A stretch of 64,000 nucleotides of DNA. Origin: Mycosarcoma maydis. Lineage: Eukaryota; Basidiomycota; Ustilaginomycetes; Ustilaginales. The notes under the pieces are model-generated. The model was not told the DNA's origin. It saw only the letters and a program-made list of their open reading frames with translations, and did no database searches. A program made the translations under genes and the position numbers. Position 1 is the first letter of the stretch. Every line of letters begins with the position of its first letter. This document shows, piece by piece, positions 42,606 to 53,408 of this stretch. Where the stretch lies: the NCBI RefSeq assembly GCF_000328475.2, contig NC_026483.1:248001-312000 (forward strand), written 5' to 3'.

Positions 42606-45600
42606 TCGCACTCGTCTCGGGTGACATTGACGCATCCACCAACGGCTACGCATCCGAAAAGCTCGCTTCTGCAACAGCCATCCTCATCTCGACGCAAGTA
42701 AATCCAATCCAAAACGACAATGCATCGGTGCTCGCAGGTTCCCATGCGGCCAATCCCGTTTCCACCGCCAAGGCAGTAGTAGAAGTCGTCAAGGAGCAAG
42801 AAATACAAGCCCTCACGCTACAAAGGCTCACTGCAAAGTCCATATACGGGTCTCTTGGCCTCATCAATGTCGGCCAGGACCTCTTCGTGGCTGTTGTCAC
42901 CTCGGCCCAGGAGGTCGGCGCAATTCGACCAGGCGAGACGGTGATGCGCATTACTTCGGTCTCCTTCTACTGCGTCAATCGCTCGACATGGGACGAAACG
43001 CTTATATCGGAAGCTCCAGGCTCGCAGCCGGAGATGCACGACTCGTATGGGCCGGGTCATGAAGGTGCTGTCACCCAGCCAAGTGTCTACGAGCATCCGT
43101 GCACCAGTCTGAAGAAGTTTTTGGGCACTGGCACTTTCTACTTTGCCCAGGGCGGAACCTTCGATCTTTCGACTCGCCTCAGTAAACGGCTTGCCGATGC
43201 CGCCAGGGCACAAAAGTCGGGTCACGACATTGCGCAGTACGACGGACGCTTTGTATGGAACAATTACATGATCGAACCGCTCATTCACTTTCGCGAACGA
43301 CTCGACAGAGCCCATCGTGCTAGATTGGACGATGGCTGCTTCCTGCTACTGGCGATACAAGGATTTGTAGGCACTTTCAAGGTGCCTCTTTCTCCAGCAA
43401 GTGAACCAACGTTTGGAGCTTCTCCTGCAGCTTCGGCGACCATAGCAACTCTGGCCTTGATCAGTCGTCTCAGCTGGAAGAGGGCAGGTACACGCTTCAA
43501 CACCCGCGGAGTTGACGATGACGGCAATGTTGCCAACTTTGTCGAGACCGAGACGCTCTTCAGCAACGGTAACGTCACATTTGCCTATGACCAAGTCCGT
43601 GGCTCGGTCCCACTCTTCTGGGAGCAGCAAGGCCTTCAAGCCTTCAACGCAAAAATCCAGATCACTCGCTCGCGTGGCGCTTCGCAGCCCGCCTTCGATC
43701 GCCACTTTGCTGACCTTATTTCTCACTACTCTCGTATTCATGCCATCAATCTTCTAGGCACACGCGATGCAGAGACGGTCCTCACTTCAGCTTACGCAGA
43801 GCACATGCGACACAGTGCGGCGGAAAAGATAGCTGTCCTTCCTCCGGACGAATCAGCTTCATTGAAGGACGACGTTGTCCTAGATGACGGTTCCGAGCGC
43901 CTCGGCCTGACCAATTTCGACTTCCATACAGTTTCACGTAACACGGGTGGCATTGATGGTGTCCGCAGTGATCTCCGCTATCTCGGTCCTGTGCAGCTTA
44001 AGCGCAAGGCATTCGGGTATTCGGTCATTGACTCGGCCACCGGCCAGGTGCTTCGGCGCCAAAAGGGCATCTTTCGGACCAACTGCCTCGACTGCCTGGA
44101 CCGCACGAATGTGATCGAAGATATGCTCTCACGCTCCATGCTGGACACGATGTTCGAAGCTGCTGCGAATCGCGACACCTCCTACCAAGCATTTCAAGAC
44201 CCGAATCATTCGATCTGGGTCTCTCATCGTGTGCTCTGGGCAGAAAATGGCGATGCGCTCTCCAAGATCTATGCTGGCACAGGCGCTCTCAACACAAGCT
44301 TCACCAGAACCGGCAGGAAGACGCTCGGCGGTCTTCTAAGCGACGCAGCAAAGAGTGCAGGTCGAATGTACATCAACAATTTCCAGGACAAGAACAAGCA
44401 AAACGTCATCGATGCGCTCCTCGGTAACATGGCCAATCAAAAACCGGTGACTGTGTTCGATCCTGTGCTTGAAAGCGTCACCGCAGAGCTCAATGCTAGG
44501 GTCGACGAATATTCCTCTAGTCGCGATATTTCCATACATGTCGGCACGTACAACCTCAACGGAAAACTCCCTGGCGAGTCTCTCATTCCATGGCTATTCC
44601 CCGATGGCGAGGATCGAGAGCCCGACATCTTTGCCATAGGATTCCAAGAGATTGTGCAGCTGACGCCGCAGCAGATCCTCATGACTGATCCGGACAAGAT
44701 TCGTACCTGGGAGGCCAAGATCATGGAAACAATCGCGCGGAGAAGCGGCGGACGCTCCCGCTACGTTCTGCTTCGCAGCGAACAGCTCGTAGGAACTGCA
44801 CTCGTGATTCTCATCAAAGAAGAGCTCATCAACGATGTCCGGCTCGTCGAAGCCGCGACGCGTAAGACGGGTCTCAAAGGTATGAGCGGCAATAAAGGAG
44901 GCGTCGCAATCCGCATGGATTACTTCGACACTGCCATCTGCTTTGTCACCGCCCATTTTGCTGCAGGCCATTCCGCGTGGGAAGAGAGGAACGCCGACTA
45001 TTGGACCATCACACGTGGTCTCTCGTTCGCACGCGGCAAGACTGTTGGCAGTCACGACCATGTCATCTGGCTTGGTGACTTCAACTATCGCATCGATCTA
45101 ACAAACGACGCTGTTCGCTCTATGCTAGCGCGCGAGGACCTTGTTGGGCTCTATTCACGGGACCAGCTTCATCGCAGCAAAGACGCCGGCGAAGTGTTCC
45201 CTGGGTACGAGGAAGGGTCTATCACGTTTGCACCCACCTACAAGTATGACAACGGTTCTGACCAGTACGATTCATCTGAAAAACAGCGAATCCCCGCGTG
45301 GACCGATCGCATCCTGTTTCGCGGGCTTGACCTACGTCAGCTGAGCTATTCGCGGGCCGAGCTGAGGACCAGCGACCACAGACCCGTTTATGCCAGCTTT
45401 GTTGGGCCCGTCCGCATCGTGGATCATCTGAAGCGCAACGAAATACGGAAGCAGCTACTGCAGGCGAACAAGGCCGTCATCGGACTCGCGGGCGGAGGAG
45501 ACGAGTCATCGGATTGTTCCGACGACGAAAGTCTCCCCGATCCTTCTGATGAACACCAGCAATGGTGGAACCAGTCGATGTCCATGTCCGAAGGTGACAG

Positions 45601-46108
45601 TAGTGAAGACGAGAGTCTTGGGCTCTCGAATCCTTTCCGCCAAGATAATGCGGAGGGTCCAAAGTGGACGCAGAATTCCTCCCAAGTTGCCACCAAATCT
45701 CGAACCACGAAGCTGTCGCTTGGTAGCAGAGCAGGCTCGGAACGCGCTCCTGAGCGAATTAGCTCAACACCGGCTTCTCCTACTCTAACATCAAGCACCA
45801 ATGAGGCTAGCCCGGCCTTTGCGGGAGCGCCTTTGCATAAAACGATATCGACGTCGCCCACCGTTGGCAGGAGGATTGTTTCAGGACCTGCAATGCTGGC
45901 CAACGGACGATCTGCTCCACCTCCAATCCCCACCAAGCCGACGACTGCGGCAACTAGCATCAGTGGGAGCGGTGCGACTTTGCCGGCATGCTCAAAGTCG
46001 TCGTCTCCTGCGCCACCGGAGTTGCCCAAGAGACCTGGCATGGGTTCGCGATCTACGTCCTATTCATCGGTCAAGTCTCGCAAGAGTCTCTTGGACGATA
46101 GCGATTGA
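42572..46108 (+). CDS. Synaptojanin-type phosphoinositide phosphatase (Sac1 plus 5-phosphatase)
   Basis: Dual phosphatase of the Inp52/Inp53/synaptojanin family, which removes phosphates from PI(4,5)P2 and phosphoinositide monophosphates at sites of endocytosis and actin patches. The 1178-residue protein has an N-terminal Sac1 domain (to about 600) with an intact CX5R(T) site, C505 to R511 in NCLDCLDRTN. The 5-phosphatase domain (about 650-960) carries WLGDFNYRID at 833 and IPAWTDRILFRG with W910, then SDHRPVYASF. Both activities should be present, unlike yeast Inp51, whose Sac1 site is inactive. The C-terminus is Ser-rich and ends with proline motifs (PPPIPTKPT, PAPPELPKRPG) that could bind SH3 proteins. 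The start MHVYLQDAPRVIALVS aligns with the start of yeast Inp52. Confidence 0.94.
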   Translation: MHVYLQDAPRVIALVSGDIDASTNGYASEKLASATAILISTQVNPIQNDNASVLAGSHAANPVSTAKAVVEVVKEQEIQALTLQRLTAKSIYGSLGLINVGQDLFVAVVTSAQEVGAIRPGETVMRITSVSFYCVNRSTWDETLISEAPGSQPEMHDSYGPGHEGAVTQPSVYEHPCTSLKKFLGTGTFYFAQGGTFDLSTRLSKRLADAARAQKSGHDIAQYDGRFVWNNYMIEPLIHFRERLDRAHRARLDDGCFLLLAIQGFVGTFKVPLSPASEPTFGASPAASATIATLALISRLSWKRAGTRFNTRGVDDDGNVANFVETETLFSNGNVTFAYDQVRGSVPLFWEQQGLQAFNAKIQITRSRGASQPAFDRHFADLISHYSRIHAINLLGTRDAETVLTSAYAEHMRHSAAEKIAVLPPDESASLKDDVVLDDGSERLGLTNFDFHTVSRNTGGIDGVRSDLRYLGPVQLKRKAFGYSVIDSATGQVLRRQKGIFRTNCLDCLDRTNVIEDMLSRSMLDTMFEAAANRDTSYQAFQDPNHSIWVSHRVLWAENGDALSKIYAGTGALNTSFTRTGRKTLGGLLSDAAKSAGRMYINNFQDKNKQNVIDALLGNMANQKPVTVFDPVLESVTAELNARVDEYSSSRDISIHVGTYNLNGKLPGESLIPWLFPDGEDREPDIFAIGFQEIVQLTPQQILMTDPDKIRTWEAKIMETIARRSGGRSRYVLLRSEQLVGTALVILIKEELINDVRLVEAATRKTGLKGMSGNKGGVAIRMDYFDTAICFVTAHFAAGHSAWEERNADYWTITRGLSFARGKTVGSHDHVIWLGDFNYRIDLTNDAVRSMLAREDLVGLYSRDQLHRSKDAGEVFPGYEEGSITFAPTYKYDNGSDQYDSSEKQRIPAWTDRILFRGLDLRQLSYSRAELRTSDHRPVYASFVGPVRIVDHLKRNEIRKQLLQANKAVIGLAGGGDESSDCSDDESLPDPSDEHQQWWNQSMSMSEGDSSEDESLGLSNPFRQDNAEGPKWTQNSSQVATKSRTTKLSLGSRAGSERAPERISSTPASPTLTSSTNEASPAFAGAPLHKTISTSPTVGRRIVSGPAMLANGRSAPPPIPTKPTTAATSISGSGATLPACSKSSSPAPPELPKRPGMGSRSTSYSSVKSRKSLLDDSD

Positions 46109-46235
46109 TGCGCCAAGTACGAGACCGGCATTTTCAAAATATCCATACGGACCGCTTACATTCGTGATGAGCATTCTGCAATGGACTATCTTCCACGTTC
46201 ATTTGTATTGATTATTTGTTCGCGGTTTTGTGCAT

Positions 46236-46891
46236 CTACTGTCCAGCGTCGTATACATCGGCATTGCCGCTCATGTCCTTGTACTGTGAGTCAAATGATG
46301 TGGATGTCGGGAGACAGAGATATTAGTGAGCAAATGGGCCATAAATTGATCAAGAGCGAGATACATACCTCTTGAAGCGACATGTTGGCAATCGAGACGT
46401 TGGAAGCCTGCACATTTCGCAAGAGACGAGTGAAGAAGTGCACGGTCAGACTTGTTTAGGGACACAGAGCAACATTGACAGCCTTTCGGAACACTCACCA
46501 CCTCGACTGAGGACCTCGCTCTGGCTTTCAACGTTTGTTCTGCTTGACTTCCCTCAGAGAGCTCCAGTATGTTGACCAGGTCGTCCGACTCCTTATCGGC
46601 GATCAGAATGCAGTTACCATTCCACTTTGCATCCTTTCCGTCGACTTTGGCCGTCTCGTCACCCTTGACTAGCTTCCTGTGGTAATCCAGCACAGCTCGT
46701 TCTGAGCTGAACTTGACCGACGAGTTTGACGGTTCCACAAGCTGGATCAGCTTGTATAGGCCACATTCTTCTCGTGGCCCTTCCCCGCTGTTGATCTCGT
46801 CGATAAAGTCGCTCGATCGGATGTTAGCCAGTACAGCTTGGCCGTCAAATTTCGAGTCCGAAAGAATGTACAGCGCGACGTATTCCGACAT
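46236..46891 (-). CDS. Unrecognised 159-residue protein, three exons
   Basis: I do not recognise the family. Exon 1 is 46499-46891, exon 2 46369-46407 and exon 3 46236-46283; introns start GTGAGT and GTATGT and end TGCAG and CACAG, and all junctions are phase 0. The joined frame is 159 codons plus TAG. Without splicing the frame would run on 206 codons with a Cys- and His-rich tail that looks like translated intron. The protein starts MSEYVALYILSDSKFDGQAV, is soluble and mixed alpha/beta in character, has no membrane segment or signal peptide, and ends YKDMSGNADVYDAGQ. The small, well-formed three-exon structure suggests a conserved fungal protein rather than chance. It is convergent with the phosphatase gene. 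Confidence 0.78.
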
Positions 46892-48457
46892 TGTTGCTTT
46901 GTTGACCTTGTGGTTCGGTGCAGATGGAAAGAAGGTGCAAAAGGTGCAGAAGGAGTAGAGAGTGGCTCAGGCAGAATAGGAACGTGGAAAGTGGAGTGGC
47001 ACGTTCGCAGCCTGCTTTCATGCAGGCGCTTATACTCACAAAATGCATAATTTATTTTCTCCACTTCATTGTCCCGATGGATTTTCATGGGACAATCCAA
47101 TCGGGCCGAGATTTGTCCTATCGATTCTCTGCAAAGTCGAGATGTGTTTGGAACGAGTCAAGAGCCGCATAGGCCCTATACAGTCATAGTTACCCACTGA
47201 GACCTGCTCGACAGGTGGCTCGTCAAACGCAAAAAACAGCTTAGAATCTTGGCCAACGCTACTAAGTTAAGCCCATGCTGTGCAGCCAGAGGCGTTGCTG
47301 CTATTCGAGACGTCTCGCCTTATTGGACGTGCCATATCGACCGCTAATTTAAATTCGTGCGCTTAATTTCACTCCATTACTGGTCTCCAACAACTCGCTA
47401 GCTCCACTATCCTCTGTTGAGCCTTATCAGGCTGTCTTTAACTCGTAGTGCTCAATAGTGTTGTTATGCAGCTCGTCAAGCATAGAATGGTGCACAATCA
47501 AGGGGTGGTTGTCGCAGCTTGGAAGAAACCGAGTTGCTCCTCGCCATGCAAAGCATCGAGCCAGAAGCCGACCCTTAAACTCAACATCCCTCGACCTCGT
47601 GCTTCCACAAGCTTGACGCAAGAGGCGAGCCAGGTTCTTGGTCTTTCCGCGTATCCTTTGCTACTAGAGGTGGTAGCATCTATGTGAACGAGAGCAGACG
47701 TCACTATGACGCCTGACTGAAGCAAATAGCTTCTGAAACAGACAAGGCGTCGTTCTGACGCTTCGTCAAAGCCCTGGGCTGGTCCACACTGTCAGCCTCA
47801 TTGCTGCCACACGCTACTGTCCGAAGCGAAGTATTGCGATCCCAATCAGCCAGAAGAAAGCGCCGCTTTGCTCTCTTGGCCTAATTTATCTGTCTGGGCT
47901 TTGGAATTCATCTTCTCTTCCTCCATACCACCGGCTGGTTCCACTCCCTCCATACCTTTTTTGCGTTCCTCAGTTCTTTTCGTCCCGTACCTTTCCTTAC
48001 TTCTTCTTCGCGGCAGCTGTTGGTCCCGGTGATCTTCAAACGAATTGCTGTCTTTTCTTGTTTTCAATTACGCTCTTTGGTTCTATTTTGCTTCTGGACG
48101 GTCTGGTATCATACATACGCACTCTTCAACACACTCTCTTGGTTCGGACAACTTTCATTTGAGAGCAAAGAGGCCGGACGTGAGTAGCATGCACAGCTCG
48201 AGGCTCTTGTGCTTTCGAAGAGGATGTAATGCTGATATTCTCATTGCTTTTACAACTTGCACACAACCTGACAATGGGCAATCAAACGCTCGTTGATATA
48301 GCTCTCACAAGTATCAGCCTTCCCACAAGTTTCGACATATTGCGGCATCTATCAAGCCTCTCCGACCCAACGTCTCTCAACGAGAATTCCGACATCTACT
48401 TCACTCAAGCAACGCCTCGTCAATCTATCATTGCTCTTCCAATCGACTTTGATAATC
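46892..48457. other. Divergent intergenic region before the protease gene
   Basis: About 1.6 kb with no supported gene. The right-hand 500 bases are pyrimidine rich and probably include the promoter and leader of the secreted protease. Open frames here are short and unlike known proteins. Confidence 0.5.
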
Positions 48458-50367
48458 ATGAAGAAGTTCTCCACCCGCTTCCTCACCCTTCTCCTGGCAC
48501 TGTTATCAATCGGAACATTTAACTTGAATGCCCTCTTCGAACATGTTCAGGGCGGTCAGGGCAACATCCGGTCTGCGTCTTGGCCGATCGCCTCTGCTGC
48601 ACCTCTTTACGCAAAGAATCAAGGCTCGACGCTGGAATCACGTTCTCGAAAGCCACGAGTTGGCATTGTTGTGAAAGAGGGCTCTACTGCTAGCCTCAAA
48701 AGTGGTCCTGCACCGCTCAACGCTTTGACCACTAGCGAGACCAGATCAAGTACATCGGCGTTCGAGAATGCGAACGGCCGGGTAGGCATGAAGGTGCAGC
48801 TCAAACGCTTGGAACGCAACCCGGACAGCAACCCGCTGATGGTAGGTGCTACATCTCAGAGCAAGGAATTGTTTTGCGCCGAACAGCTGTTGACTGACGA
48901 CATAACTATTGACTTGCTCTCCTTGGTGTCCCGTTACAGCTATACCAAAGACATATTAACAGAGCAAACTCAAAGCTCGCTTCGATACTTGGTCGAAGGG
49001 CTCCCACTCCTGAAGAGATGCAACAGTCTCTCGAACGTCGCAAGATCAGTATTCTTGCGCGTCGAGGCTGGCAATTCGAAGAGCCTGCTCTCGAGGAGCG
49101 CAACGGCAGAAACACTGGCCCGCGACAGGGCTACACGACGCACACGGAGTCTGGTGGCGATATGCAGCGTCGCTTCCTCTCAAGCATCATGGACGACCTC
49201 TTCGGTCGAACGGGTGTCGAAGGAGGGTCCAAGCCCAAGATGGCCGTTCAAAAGGTAGCCGACGAAGGCTATCCCGAGGTTGCCAATGTCGCCTCGCAGT
49301 CGGACGACCTAACCAGCGCTTCTGCACCCTCTGCCGTGCAGAGTCTCGGACTCGCGATCGAGTCTAACGATATCGGCTACGTGGCTTCGATAAAAATCGG
49401 TAGTCAGAACCAAACATTCCGCATGCTGATCGACTCTGGTTCTGCCGACACATGGGTACCCAGCACCGCCTGCCAAGCTTGCGGTAGCACCCACACCAAG
49501 CTCGGCGGCTCGAAGTCGGACTCGTTCAGGTCGCTCGCAACCCGCTTTTCCATCGAATACGGTACTGGGGATGTTTCGGGCAACCTCGCCACGGACAACT
49601 TTGACATTGCCGGTCTTGCGCTTACCAACTACACGTTTGCCGTCACCACGCAACAGTCGTCGGACTTTGCAGAAGAAACCGTACCGTTTGACGGTCTCAT
49701 GGGTCTCGCTCGTAGCGAGCTGTCCAACGCTGGACAGCCTACTCCGATCGATGCTCTGTACAAGAAGGGAAAAGTGCAAGCCCCCGTTATGGGCTATCTT
49801 CTGGGTCGAGTAGCTGACGGATATAACGACGGCGAGGTGACATTCGGCGGTGTTGACCCAGCCAAGTACACGGGTAACATTACCGAGATCGACAATGTCT
49901 CGACCAAAGGGTTCTGGGAAGCTGCCATCGACTCAGTCACCGTCTCTGGAACATCTCTTGGCCTCAAAGGGCGCACTGCGATTCTCGACACGGGCACAAC
50001 GCTTATTGTCGCTCCGCAATCCGACGCGGATGCGCTTCACGCCAAAATCGAGGGCAGCAAATCCGATGGTCAGGGCGGCTACACCATCCCTTGCACCACT
50101 ACTGCCCAAGTAGCGTTGACCTTCGGCGGCAAAGAGTTCCCCATCGACACGCGCGACATGCTCTTCCTCCCCGTCGACGCTGACAATCTCACCGGCGACT
50201 GCGTCAGCGCAATCAGCGCCGGCAATGTCGGTCAGAACAACGAATGGCTGGTCGGAGCTACGTTTCTGAAAAACGTCTACTTTGCCACCAACACCGAGGC
50301 CAACAAGATTGGACTGGCCAAGCTCAACTCGACTAACACATCAGCTACCACTGCCGCTAAGCAGTGA
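48458..50367 (+). CDS. Secreted pepsin-type aspartic protease (A1 family), two exons
   Basis: Extracellular or vacuolar aspartyl endopeptidase made as a prepropeptide. Exon 1 is 48458-48841 and exon 2 48940-50367; the intron has donor GTAGGT and acceptor TTACAG. The joined protein is 603 residues. The start MKKFSTRFLTLLLALLSIG is a signal peptide. The splice restores a propeptide block (YQRHINRANSKLASILGRR) typical of fungal A1 proteases, which the unspliced frames break. Catalytic aspartates are D293 in IDSGSADTWVP and D478 in LDTGTTLIV; the flap region SIEYGTGDVSG is present. The first site is DSG rather than DTG, which is common and active. The C-terminus is Ser/Thr/Ala-rich without a clear GPI signal. 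Host-protein or nutrient degradation is possible but unproven. Confidence 0.93.
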
Positions 50368-51122
50368 TGCTGGTATTGTGAATACGAGTTGACGCGCTTC
50401 TGCGCACGAACCTGGATCATTCGCATCTCATCCTCCCCACTCGCCCACTTTCTTGTCATTCTCCTATCAATCTGGGCAACTGTCAACCCTGTGTGCCAGT
50501 TCCCTCAGCACACCGCGCTGTACACCACCATTTCACAGAGATGGTCCAGTACCCACACCTCTGGCAGATGCACGTGCCCACACAAATGGAACGGCAACAG
50601 ATTGTGCATTGAGTGATCAATCCGACGAGAATCAAGTCGGAGTATTGTGTGTCATAGCGTGCAGCATGGAGTGCCCAGTCACGTGATTGATGTAGTTACG
50701 CGCGTGTGTCCAAGCTTGACTAGTAAAATATTTGCTTGAGCTCACCTTGGGTCCTAAGACCATCATCTCGCACGATTGCAGACCACACTCACGACTGGCT
50801 GCGATTCGTTGCTTTTCGTCTATGCGTTCCTGCTGGTCACGTTCGCTTCTTGTCTTCAGACCTCTCGCACTTTCGGCCACTCTCTCATGTCACGAGTGAC
50901 GCTCGACCACGCGCGCTCACAAGCGAGTCTCACGAGTTAGGCTATCAATTTCTCAGCTCTCACCTTTCCGGCGTGTGACTCAATTCCGTGTCGTGCTAAG
51001 CTCTATGTTGATTTGAGAGAATCACGAATGTGCTGTTTGTGATTGCAAAAATGAATGTGCTGCTGCGACACCTACGACGTGCGAGATCCAAATGCTTACC
51101 AAGGCTAGGTGTGAGGAGTGTG
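50368..51122. other. Convergent 3' region
   Basis: Spacer between the protease and the DHA2 transporter genes, which end towards each other. CGAGTGACG and GTGAGT-type repeats and one AATCACGAAT copy near 51022 occur. No gene is supported. Confidence 0.6.
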
Positions 51123-53408
51123 CTAGAAGTACGCCTTTTCAGGAATCACGATTCCGCCATACCCGTCATCGTAATTGCTTGTCGCTTCGGACGATCTTCT
51201 GACGCAGGAAACGGTGTTCAAGGCGTAGCCGATCTCGTATGTGGTTTGTTGTGCCAATGCTTCGCGCTTTGCTGCTGCTGCGGCGTCGAAAGTGGTGTGC
51301 ACGATGGTATGCTCCCGATTGGAGCGATGTGAATGCTGAGACGAGGCGGAGCCAACAAGCGTGTCATCATGCGGATTACCTGGGGAGTCTCCAGCTGAGT
51401 TCTTTTCCGCGTACTGCTCGTACGGTGTAGTTGATGAGCCATGCAATTGAAGCTGTTCGAAAGCTGCCTCTTGCTTCTGAAGGTGCTGCTGTTGAGTTTG
51501 GGTTGAAGATTCATCATCTTCGTTGCTACGGATGAAATCTGGCAATGGCAGATCCTTGATCCAGAAACAGCAGGCAAAACCTAGCACAATCACGGGCATG
51601 AAGGCGAACATGGCCTTCTGCAGTCCATCGGCGTACAACTGCCTTACAGGCTCGCGAATGGTTTCGGGGAGGTGCTTGATGTTTTCGACGTAACCCAACA
51701 CTGTTGGACCTGTCAAGCCCATTTGAGCCGCTTGAGGAATAGAGCTCAACTTGGCACTCACGTCCGCCGTGAGCAATGAAGTGGTGATGGCGATACCCCA
51801 AATGGCGCCGAACGAACGACAGAAGGCATACGTCGCTGTGGCCGTTTCGAGCTCTTGGATGGGCAAACTTGCCTGGATTGGAGGCAAGGTGATAGCGAAT
51901 AGAATACCCACACCAACACCTGCAACCACCTGGGCTACGATGAGCTCCCACTCGGACGTTCCTGTCTGGAAGCGCGTCATCCAGCCGAATCCACCGGCGG
52001 TGAAAGCCCATCCGATGTACGTCAGGTCTTTGTACTTGCCCGTGATCGACATGATAATTCCGGCTACAATGGCAAATGGAGCAGTGGGAGCGGTCGACGG
52101 AAACGTCGAGACCGCCGACTTGAGCGGCTTCTCATCGCGAATCGCTTGAAAGTAGATCGGAAGCGCATATATGGCGCCATACGTTGCGATGCCGTGCAGG
52201 AACGTCATGAGGAAAGCAGAACATGCCGTACGATTGCTAAACAGCCTTGCTGGCAGCACAGGATACGGGCTGAGCCGGTTCGGCACGAACTCGATCAAGA
52301 GAAACAGCAAGAAGCCAGCCATACCGGCAGCCATGGGTGCCCAGATGCGTGCACTCGACCACGGATGCGACACACCGCCATCCGTGACCGCAATCAGAAT
52401 GCCAATCACGCTTCCCAACAATACCATGTTGCCAACAATGTCCATCTTTGCGATCTTAGTCTTGAGCGGCATCGAGGGAACAGGCAGGTTGATGGTCGGG
52501 ATGAGCATCAAGAGTGCTATGGTGCCGATCGGAATATTGATCCAGAAAATCCAGCGCCAGTCATGGTCACTAAAGTAGCCGCCAAGAACGGGTGCGATGA
52601 ACGAGGCGACGGCGAACACCAATCCAAAGATACCGACAAAGAAACCTCGCTCGCGCAGGGTGGTGATGTCCGAGATGGTGATTTCGCAAATGGCTTGAAT
52701 GCCACCACCACCGATACCTTGGACACCACGTCCAACGACGAGCAGTAGGATGCTATTTGCGCAGCCGCACAAGATGCTTCCACCAATGAAGAGGATCACT
52801 GCTAACACGACCGACCAGCGGCGACCAATCACGCACGACATTCCACCGAACATCGGTTGGAACGCGGTGACGGTGAGCAGGTAGGAAGACGTCACCCAAC
52901 CACCGGCGATGGACGACGTCGGCAGGTCTCTGGCGATGGAAGGCAAAGCTGTCGAGATCATGGTCATATCGAGTGCGGTGAGCATCACCGTAACAGCAAA
53001 CGCCAAGATGAGCGTCCAAAACTTGAGTGTCTTCCTTCCTTGCGCGTCAAGCAGTCCATACTCTTGTAACTGGCTTCGAACGACGGCGCTAACATCCTCG
53101 TGTACCTCTTCAGGTGCAAAGGGAGCCGGTGACGTAGACCCGCGTTTGTCCATGTTTGTAAATGTCGACCCTGATGGCTGCAAGGCAGGATGTTCCCAGT
53201 AATCTCCATGTTGTTGTTCTTGAATGAACTTCGTACGGAAATGCGGAGAGTCGGCGGAAGCTGGCTGGATCAGTGTTGAAGACGATGATTGGCCACGCAG
53301 TTGGTGTTCTTGTTGTGAGGACCAAGGATGATGGGCGATGGTGGGTGAATGCGAGAGAGGTTCCATAGGCTCAGGGGCCGAAGACATCTCGTAGCTTGAG
53401 TAGGCCAT
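51123..53408 (-). CDS. MFS exporter, DHA2 (14-helix drug:H+ antiporter) type
   Basis: A 761-residue plasma-membrane transporter of the DHA2 group, which exports drugs, toxins, amino acids or siderophores. A cytoplasmic N-tail of about 130 residues ends LKFWTLILAFAVTVMLTALDMTMIST, the family's helix 1 with its LD-T motif. The helix 2-3 loop reads IGRRWSVVLAV, and helix 6 begins DWRWIFWINIPIG, a DHA2 hallmark. Fourteen hydrophobic segments can be counted, with a further one near FAFMPVIVLGFACCFWI. The long Gln-rich C-tail is cytoplasmic. The ATG is at 53406-53408. Substrate unknown. It lies tail to tail with the protease gene and has no metabolite synthesis gene beside it. Confidence 0.91.
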   Translation of the reverse strand: MAYSSYEMSSAPEPMEPLSHSPTIAHHPWSSQQEHQLRGQSSSSTLIQPASADSPHFRTKFIQEQQHGDYWEHPALQPSGSTFTNMDKRGSTSPAPFAPEEVHEDVSAVVRSQLQEYGLLDAQGRKTLKFWTLILAFAVTVMLTALDMTMISTALPSIARDLPTSSIAGGWVTSSYLLTVTAFQPMFGGMSCVIGRRWSVVLAVILFIGGSILCGCANSILLLVVGRGVQGIGGGGIQAICEITISDITTLRERGFFVGIFGLVFAVASFIAPVLGGYFSDHDWRWIFWINIPIGTIALLMLIPTINLPVPSMPLKTKIAKMDIVGNMVLLGSVIGILIAVTDGGVSHPWSSARIWAPMAAGMAGFLLFLLIEFVPNRLSPYPVLPARLFSNRTACSAFLMTFLHGIATYGAIYALPIYFQAIRDEKPLKSAVSTFPSTAPTAPFAIVAGIIMSITGKYKDLTYIGWAFTAGGFGWMTRFQTGTSEWELIVAQVVAGVGVGILFAITLPPIQASLPIQELETATATYAFCRSFGAIWGIAITTSLLTADVSAKLSSIPQAAQMGLTGPTVLGYVENIKHLPETIREPVRQLYADGLQKAMFAFMPVIVLGFACCFWIKDLPLPDFIRSNEDDESSTQTQQQHLQKQEAAFEQLQLHGSSTTPYEQYAEKNSAGDSPGNPHDDTLVGSASSQHSHRSNREHTIVHTTFDAAAAAKREALAQQTTYEIGYALNTVSCVRRSSEATSNYDDGYGGIVIPEKAYF

